Source of the DNA: Turritopsis dohrnii
Taxonomy: Eukaryota; Cnidaria; Hydrozoa; Anthoathecata; Oceaniidae
Assembly (NCBI GenBank): GCA_027922465.2
Contig: BQMF02000202.1
Span: forward strand, 558,001 to 622,000
DNA: 64,000 bases
Direction: 5' to 3'
Under the pieces are notes generated by a model that was not told where the DNA came from, ran no database searches, and saw nothing but the letters and a program-made list of their open reading frames with translations. Each line of letters opens with the position of its first letter. The first letter of the stretch is position 1. A program made the position numbers and the translations under genes. Below, in pieces: positions 55,834 through 64,000 of this stretch.

Positions 55834-58800
55834 CTAAATGTCATCTGTCGAAGCGATGATGGAACCCACATCGTCATAACCTCGTTCTCGATGGTTCATT
55901 TTCAAACATTCGTTGTCACTAATTTCCGCAGACGGGATGATCGAGCCAACATCGTCATAGCCTTTTTTTCTGTTGTTAAGTTTCAAGCACTCTTGGTCAC
56001 TAATATCTGTAGTAGGAATTACTGTGCCAACTTGGTCATAACCAGCTGTTCTGACATTCAACTGTTTCGTATCTGGACCATTTATGTTCGATTCAAGAAC
56101 CTTCTTGGATGCCAAGCTGTTATTTTCTTGGTCGGCATCAGTGGTTGTGTAATATATGTTATCCGATTCCATGTTCTAAAAACAAACTCTTGAAATAGAA
56201 GGAAAAAGTCGCGAACACGACATGTTAATAAGGCCCAGTTTACACGTAGGTTGAGTTAGAATATCAGCTTGATGGGTTTAGTAGGAGCACCCATTAAAAT
56301 CATGTTCCATCCAGCAACTTCTGACCAGCACCTAGGAGTGTGGGTGTAGTTACTAGCATGATAGGTGAGAGAGCACCTAGGAGTGTGGTTGTGGTTGCTA
56401 GGTGATGATAGGTGAGAGCTGACATCCCTCCAATACACAATATCACACCTTTGAAAGCTGAATGACCTTTGTACGATGAATGGTGATTGAGATAGGTCTG
56501 ACATCCTCCAATACAAAATAAATTACAAAGTTGGGTGATTGAAATGATATCCTGCCACGTCACCAGCAAAAATTTATGTTTATGCATAGGACCATTTATT
56601 TTCGGCACCGTAGAAAAGACACGAGCTTCAGGTTCCCTTATTTCAAACCATGATGTGATTCCAGCGAAAAATCTCGAATTTGAGTTAAATTCAATAGAAT
56701 TAATAATTCGAATTGCATGTTAAAATAACGAAGGCGTGAATTTCAGGACGCTTGTTAGCTAAAATAACATTCACACAACAAAACTTTCGTGTCACCTTTA
56801 CATCAGACTGTTCAACTTCCACTGAAGTATAAAGACGTGATTCATCCTGCAAAACTTCATTCGATATCTTCCTGGTGGCGGGGAATGGAGACGGGATATC
56901 TATAAGGAGATTGAATATGAGGTTGAGTCAAACTTCAAACTACCTGCTCATTTCACCTGTAAATGTTTGGCTGCTAAACGTGCGTATCATTATTATTATT
57001 ATTATTGCGTGCCAAAAAAAACGATGAGAATGACATAATGTCAACAAAATTCCTCATCAAAACATTAGAGTCACACTTACTATCTATCTATCATTAATTA
57101 AAACGTTAAAACAAGGCAAAACTTGAAAACTCAGTCTAAGTTTGTGATATGAACTGAACTTCGAAAATTTAAAAGAAAAATTTCGTACCTTCATAAAGAG
57201 GAATTTTAATATCTCCTCGTTTTCCTGCTATAAAAAGAAATCACGAAATAATAGGAAATATCATAAAATATCTTAATCCTTATGAGAGGTCTTCAAAAAG
57301 CAAGGACAAAATATACTAAATACAATCGAAACAAAGGAGATATTACAAACTACATACCTTCGAAAGCAAATGAGTTTTCTCGATTTCTCCTCGATCTACG
57401 ACAAAACAATGATGGCACCTCAAAGTTCCTTCATTTTTATTGAAACAGGAATGTTCAAGACCTCAGCACTACAATTGTCAGTCGAAAATGCTCTGGTCTG
57501 GTATAACATTCATATTTTATAAAAGCCTGCTTGTATTGTAAATTTGATCACGTGATAGTGAATGCAGAAGGAACTGTGTATAAGACTAACACAAAAATAA
57601 CGACGGACAGCCTAACAGCAATTCAGTGATATCTGTATGTTATTTTAAAGAAGCTTTGAGCAATAGAAAATGGCTCATCAAAACCATAGTTGACATGAGT
57701 ATACAGTGAGAGAGAATTGACCAATTGACCAATAATTTTCTTCTGTACATCATCATTATTCAAATACTTTTCCGTCTGTTTAGATGGAATGAAAAGCTAT
57801 TATTATATCTTGTTAAAATACGCAACCATGGAAGAAATTCGAACGAAAAAATTCGTGTAAATAAAATTTTAAAGTTTTAAAATTATTGTTTTAACTATAT
57901 TGTTTATAATAAGACGAACTTCAAGCCTTGAGTGGTCACACTTTGGAAAAGAACCAAAAAAAAGAATAAAATGAAATCAAGAAACGATACCTTCTGCGGT
58001 AACAGACCAACAAAACAATCACACACAAAACTAACAATCCTGTCACTACACAACTGATCACAATCACTACAGTCACATCTGATTTACTTGTGTCAGAATT
58101 GATCTGGTCTGTAGGCTGAAAAATACATAAGCGAGTTAATATTAAACTGAAGACCTTCCATGTTCAGCCTTACTCAGGTTTTAAGATACTCAACATACTA
58201 ACATATTTTTCGAAAACATTTCATTTTTTCACTTATAATTTCCTGCTGGTTATGTATATGCATGGTATAAATATATATCTACCTGTACTGTACGTGTGAA
58301 ATTTGTCAAAATGTCTAGAACAACAGAAAAGATACTTCAGACATATCTCCAAGGACACAAACTCTTTCCTGGATTTTTAAAGCAAGTGACCAATTTTTAT
58401 CAAATAATTTTACTGGCAAGAATATTTACCAGTTGTAGAGTACTCTCCATCGACTTTGAACATAAAGCAAAGTTTTGTTGATTTCAATCCACATCGCAGG
58501 TCCAAGTAAACCAGAGAACCATGCAGAGGTTGCAGATCACATGAATAATCTTCACACTAGTAAAAAAATCAACTTCAGTCTCAATACATTTCTCTCTGTG
58601 GCACATCCACAAGAGTCCCTAAAAAGGGTCTGGGCATATTAGCCACCTTCCACAAGGCTACGGGTGGGAATGGGGAGGGGAGTTGATGGGAAAAGTGGAA
58701 GTTAACAAGATACAGAATACATTGACATTATAAAATTAATGAGAAAGTAGGTCATTGTAGGTTGTGATACATTTTTGAGATTCTTCTGTTGTAACAGACA

Positions 58801-59825
58801 GCTTTGTATTGGGATAGTCTCGGCAAGTGAAGTCTTTAATCATATTATGCCAAATATAATTTAATTATAAGAAATTTGCAAGTACATTAACATAGCCTAT
58901 CCACAAGCCTTTTCAATTCAACGCAAGTATCGAACGAGGAAAATCATAATCAGTTAAGAGGAGGAAGCATTTTTCCGTACCGTCAAGCAACTTGAAGAGT
59001 GTGGTTTATAAAATCTGAACTTGGAGTCACCAAACGCTTCTTTTTCTCCATCGAATACATTCACAACATATGTTTGCTTGACCATGCAATCATTCAGGTC
59101 GCCATAACTAAATCCTTTAGGGTAGAACAAATACCTGCATTCTGAAAATGTTGTGTCGTGAGCTGTTGGAATATATATTAAGCCATGGAGAAGGTGTTGA
59201 TAGGAGAAACATGGCTCAGCTGAAACAAACAAGCAGATGAGGCAAGATTTACTGAGGCAAGATAAAAATGAAATTTTCATTTTCATTTTCAGTGATTGCA
59301 TGATATATAATTTTAGACCTATATATAATATATATGCTTTATACTTTCTAAGACATCATCCATAATTTTGATTAAATTTGTAAGCATGTGATTTTTACAA
59401 AAAGGATGACATTTTGTTCTAGAAATAGATGAAGTATTTGGAAATGTGAAGTGGTAAGAGCAGAGAGTGAAGAAACTGGTGATAAACTTTAAATAAGTAA
59501 ATGAGGATGACACTAAAAGATCATAAATGGTCTAACCTTCCAAAATTTTCTTTGCATCATCACTGTTTACACAGCCATGTTTAAAAGATACAAATGTATA
59601 ATCAGGGCGACATTCACATTGCTGGCAACTAACACTACTAGCACAGGTAGCATTTCGTTCCAAACAGAAAGAAAGTTGCTGATCATAGTTGGTGAATCGA
59701 TCGTGCGATTTGCAAAAGTGGTTTTTTGATTTGTCTGAACATGTTACTGATCGGGAAATTCTTGTCTGACTGTTGGAAACATCAATGTTCAAGATTATCA
59801 CCAACCAAAACATCAGACTGAACAT
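55834..59825 (-). CDS. Type I membrane receptor-like protein A, phosphotyrosine-type tail
   Basis: Eight exons (59537-59825, 58981-59219, 58430-58556, 57991-58108, 57358-57395, 57189-57224, 56796-56899, 55834-56175) join in phase to 430 aa. Signal peptide MFSLMFWLVIILNI; cysteine-rich domain 1 ending CQQCECRPDYTFVSFKHGC; domain 2 with CMVKQTYVVNVFDGEKEAF; domain 3 with DLRCGLKSTKLCFMFKVDG; transmembrane helix about 230-252 (VTVVIVISCVVTGLLVLCVI...) followed by a basic YRRRSRRNR stop-transfer. The 178-residue tail has tyrosines in LYEG, LYTSV, IYYTT, and three GYD(Q/D)VG(T/S) motifs (Tyr363, 390, 417) in a 27-residue repeat. I do not recognise the family. By layout it is a signalling receptor whose tail could recruit SH2 proteins. 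Same exon plan as gene B (61109-63745). Confidence 0.8.
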
Positions 59826-61108
59826 TTTTTGGCATCTATGAAAGAGAAATCAAAAAAATCAAAATTCATAATCATCAGTGTTGTAGTCTGATCACAAAAA
59901 TTAAAAGAAAACTGAACAAATTCATTGTGTAGGGTATCGTGTTGTGTAAGGTATCTAGGATCAGAATCAAATACATAACAAAATTTTTTTTCTTTCCTAA
60001 TAACAATAACTTTTTATTTTCTCTGAAACGGTAATACGGACCTCGATTTTAACCTGTTCAGACATATATAACTTCAGAAAAGCAGTATTGCAATAATTCA
60101 ATGTTCGCATCCCAAGCATCCTGAGTTACTTGATGGAAAGTTGTTATGTTTAGAAGTTTTTCAACTCAAGAATAACATCATTCCACGTAAAAGAGAAAAG
60201 TTTTCTTGGAAACTGGTAGTGAACTAATCTTAAGAGACTGGGATCCAAAAAACACAAACGCGATGTTATTATTGTATATTTTTACAGCATGATCATTCAA
60301 AATAAGATTTCAGATAGATACAAAGTTTCAACGTCTGAAATCTCCAAACAGATCACCTACAGGATAACCTTTCTGATAATTGAATTGCAAAGTTTTTAGG
60401 GGTGCATCAGTTTCCATGTAGATGAAGGCACAAAACCATGCCATTATTGAGTTTGAAAATTGATTTTGAATTGTTATATAAATATAGCTGTTTCAAAACT
60501 GTATAATTTATAAATGTATAATGCAGGGAACAAAAAAGTCTACTAATGATTTTAAAAAGGTGTGAAGAATAAATTGATTAAAAAATTAAGCAGCTATTAA
60601 GTAACTTCAGTTTCAAGGAGTGTACGCATAAATATAGAAATCCAAAATTGAAATCTTATGAACAAATAAACAAAAAATATGATGTACAAGATTAAACAGT
60701 TGTCAAATAACAAATGAAAATTAAATTATTTCATAAATTCTATCAATTCTAAAAGAAATTCATTGGTAAAAATATCTACAACTTTCACTTAAATAAGAAT
60801 AATTTGTATCCCAGTTAATAAAAATTATTTCAAAATCATTGAAAGGATTTGCTCACTAAAATAAGTTTCGTCCATAATCACATAAGACTTTGATTAATTT
60901 TGGTCTGAATCCTTTAAAGTAAAATTCAATTGTTATTAAATAAACAAAAAAAATTAGTTCTAAGAATATTAAAAGTTAATAAAGTTATAAAACTTAAAAT
61001 TTCTATTAAGATTTTCAAAAATAAAGTCATCATTATTTTATTCAGTTTCAAATTTATTAAAACAAATTTTCCTTAATACTATTCAGTATATTACACAATT
61101 CGAGACTT
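59826..61108. other. Spacer between the two receptor genes
   Basis: About 1.3 kb, strongly AT-rich, between the start of gene A and the stop of gene B. It should contain the gene A promoter and gene B 3' UTR. No repeat, RNA or further exon recognised. Confidence 0.5.
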
Positions 61109-63745
61109 TCAATGAAGAATACTGCCAACAACTTCATAACCCTTTTGTTTGTTTTCGTAAATGTTTTCACAATTTCTTTGTGAGTTGTTATGTTGAAAAC
61201 TGTTTGACGATGGGGAAGCAAAAAACATTATTGAATCATCTTTTGCATTTTCAGCATTTTGTTTGGACTTAATGCGTTTACTTCCAAATGCTTTGTCCAA
61301 TGAGTTTGTGTTGCATCTATCACCAGAATTTGTTTCATAACATGGCTCCTTGTTCAAGTTTTCAGTTTCTTCGTAAATTTCGGAATTTTCTCGATCAAAA
61401 CAATGTAAATATTCCGTATTTTCATTATTCTGTTCATTGGCAAATGGTTGTTTTGATGGCCTACTACTCATGTACTCGGGGTTATCGGGGTTATCGGGGT
61501 TATCTTGGGATAAATTCATGTTGTTGGTAACAGTTGACTGAAGAGGAGCAACATATAAATTCTGGTTATCAGCTGTTTGATAATAAATATTTTCTGCTTC
61601 CTGAAAAATAAAATAAAAGTCATACAAAGTCTATTACATCTACCAGTCCATAAACTATGCTAATCATAAGCATATCAGTTGAAACAGTCATTCCTTGAAT
61701 CAGTCATTCTTGAGAACACATGTTGAAAGTGATTTGTATTACTATTTATAATTTACCTGGTCCAAATTTTCATTTGATTGACTTTTGTGGATATCTAAAA
61801 TAATGGTTATGATTAGCGATTAGAGCAGATTGCTGTTAATCATGTCTTCTGTTAATCATGTCTTATACTTGGCTTTGAGCCTACTGGTCCATATTCTTTT
61901 CAAACGTTTCAGCCCCATGGTTCCTAATTGCGCTCTTCATATTTTCTTGTTTTTATTAGTTTATATGTTTCTTATTTTTTAAAAAAGAACCTTTATTGTT
62001 TCTTAATTTCTTTTTCTAGTATTGCAGCTTGTCCAGTTCATTAGCAGTTCTTTAACTTTGATCTTTTTTCAGTCTCAAGTTCCTTATAAGGTTGTTCCTT
62101 ATCAAAAAAACCCCCCAAAAAACGTGAAGTTAAAAACTCAAACTTTTTATATTTTATCATGGGGTTATATCATGAAACTGTTGGTATTATATCATGAAAC
62201 TGTTGGTATTATAATGTGATAATAGAAAGGTTAATATATCATCTCACCTTCGTAAGTATTATTAGACATATGCATCTCCTTCTTTCCTGGAAAAATAAAT
62301 TACAAAATATGCGAGTAATTCACTCAGCTTCAACGGGAGAGAAATAATTTTGATGCTACTAGTTAACTACAAATTAAAAAATCACAAAATAGAAAATATT
62401 ATCAAATAAATATATAAAATCAATGTACCTTCATTTATGTAATGCGCACAATAGGTTTCTTTCCTAGTGAAAAAATGACGAAATTTTAAACTGGTGTATT
62501 CCTTAACTTTTATTTTAAAATTATACAAGATGTAAATTCATGCATTCATACTTTGTCTCATCAACACAGCACAATCAATCATACCTCCTCAGACTTTTGA
62601 TTCTTCGTCGAATTCCAAAAATGAACAACAGAATTAATGATAGAACAGCAACGACAGGAACAACGATGTAAACAACCAGTCGTTTGTTCGTATCTTCCTA
62701 AACATAGTAGTCACATAGTCATATAACCTTGGGTTTATATAGTGATAAAATTGAGAATTAAAATCACTTTCATGATGCATCGTTAACATTCACAAACACA
62801 CTAATTTCAGCAGTTCGTAGATCTACTCACTTCTGAAAAATTATCTGCTTCTAAATAAGAAAAATAACGAGTTAAAACAAGAGAAAACTTACAAAATGAA
62901 TAAAGTTCAAAACACAGAATCTAAACCTGATAGTGTTGACGTTCCATTAATTTGTAACATGAACATAGCCTTTACAGGAGTATAGCTGGAGATCGTTTGA
63001 CATGTGAAATTCAAGGCAATCAATGCGCCCTGAAATCTTTTTATTTCATAACAATCGAAGGTGGAACACTAGAATTAAACCAGATAAGTTTTAATTTTGT
63101 AGATTTCAAAATTGTTTACTAACTTTTTTTACATCAAACCTTTCACTATCAATGTGAAAGATTTTCACCTTTATTTCGAGATAATAATAACCTTTCTCTA
63201 CAAACAATGGTTGATGTATTGGCATAGCTTTTCCATCCAAAATATTTATGACATAAGATGCATTCAATTTGCAGTTTACATGATTTGAAAGTAAATGTAA
63301 CTGTCTATTATAGCGTATGTAAGTCGGTGATATCAGTGGTACAAAGTCAGGCGACTCCCAAAGGTGAATCCATGACATACCTTTAATGATAATTGTGAAA
63401 TTATTAGTACAAAAAATTACAGTCATTAATTTTGTTTACCAATAGAGTATTTAACACAAATCACTTACCATTATTAAGATTTTTCACATCCTTCCAATCG
63501 GTACATCCTTGTTGATATGAATAGAAAACAGTATTAGGTTTGCACTGACATTCAGTACAAGTTTTATCAACACATTTGCCATTTAATGTTTGGCAGAAAT
63601 TGGTTGACGGTTTGCTTTTGAAAATAGTACTCGAGCAGAAGTTATGTGCATTATCACAATCCTGATGAATTCTGCTAACTCTCAATACGACTTGATGGGT
63701 CAGGGCAGGCAACAAGATCAAGAATAAATATTTCAGTGACAACAT
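61109..63745 (-). CDS. Type I membrane receptor-like protein B, phosphotyrosine-type tail
   Basis: Nine exons (63469-63745, 63124-63380, 62927-63029, 62831-62850, 62585-62697, 62429-62463, 62248-62286, 61757-61794, 61109-61600) join in phase to 457 aa. Signal peptide MLSLKYLFLILLPALTHQ; domain 1 ends CTECQCKPNTVFYSYQQGC; domain 2 contains CKLNASYVINILDGKAMP; domain 3 contains FTCQTISSYTPVKAMFMLQI; transmembrane helix about 226-249, then GIRRRIKSLRR. The tail is tyrosine-rich: HYINEG and IYENK (Y-x-N, GRB2-type), NPEY (NPxY, PTB/endocytic type), ENIYYQTA, LYVAPL, IYEETE, and the C-terminal GYEVVGSILH shared with gene A. An extra 20-nt exon before the helix is absent from A. Family unknown; a tandem duplicate of A. 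Its upstream region is mostly beyond the window. Confidence 0.8.
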
Positions 63746-64000
63746 TATCTATCAATTCTAAATAATTTGTACAGCAAATACAAACTGGTAACTCAAAGAA
63801 AAAACAAACAAGGAAAGATGAAGAAAGTCTACAGAAAACATTGTTCACTTTGACTGTTTCTTCAATGAAATTAATGTTTTAATATACACTTCAAATCCTA
63901 TAAAATGTCAGCAAATAATAAATAAAAACTCATAATAAAATTTTTCTTTAAAAAAACATGATTGTACCAAATGGTAATATCCTTTTATCACTTTTTCAAA
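63746..64000. other. Right-edge flank upstream of receptor gene B
   Basis: AT-rich 5' flank of gene B. No further exon seen; another paralogue could lie beyond the edge. Confidence 0.4.

Overview
The window is nuclear DNA from an animal, most likely a cnidarian or another early-branching invertebrate. It is AT-rich, its genes have many introns bounded by GT-AG, and it is full of the mobile elements typical of such genomes: Penelope-like elements with GIY-YIG endonucleases and hammerhead ribozymes, a PHD-containing LINE, a THAP/P-element transposase and long-TIR DNA transposons. I cannot name the species. Exon structures below were built by hand from splice sites, reading phase and remembered family features; none is backed by transcripts or a database search.

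Layout. 991-6706 (-) and 16186-22001 (-) are two copies of a proton/myo-inositol cotransporter-like gene (SLC2A13 type). The right copy is an intact 7-exon gene of 577 aa. The left copy keeps the same seven exons but has a 14-bp coding deletion and other damage. Between them lies a transposon pile-up (9921-15641): a decayed THAP/P-element transposase carrying an inverted pair of Penelope-like element ends, each with a hammerhead ribozyme.

22419-22914 (-) is LIN52 of the DREAM/MuvB complex. 23477-40218 (-) is FHIT in five coding exons. Its 12.6-kb first intron holds a long-TIR DNA transposon, a Penelope fragment and a complete-looking two-ORF LINE. FHIT and OTUD5 (40659-48342, +, 10 exons) start about 440 bp apart on opposite strands and may share a promoter region. 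LIN52 and the intact transporter are on the same strand as FHIT; I see no functional link among these housekeeping-type neighbours.

48.3-54.1 kb is transposon debris: a minisatellite, a perfect foldback, a transposase fragment, and a tyrosine recombinase next to a sequence block present in both orientations.

55.8-63.8 kb (-) holds the most interesting genes: two tandem paralogues (430 and 457 aa) that I do not recognise. Each is a type I membrane protein with a signal peptide, a cysteine-rich ectodomain, one transmembrane helix and a cytoplasmic tail rich in tyrosine motifs ending in a conserved GY-x-x-V-G-S motif. They look like lineage-specific signalling receptors; ligand and partners are unknown.
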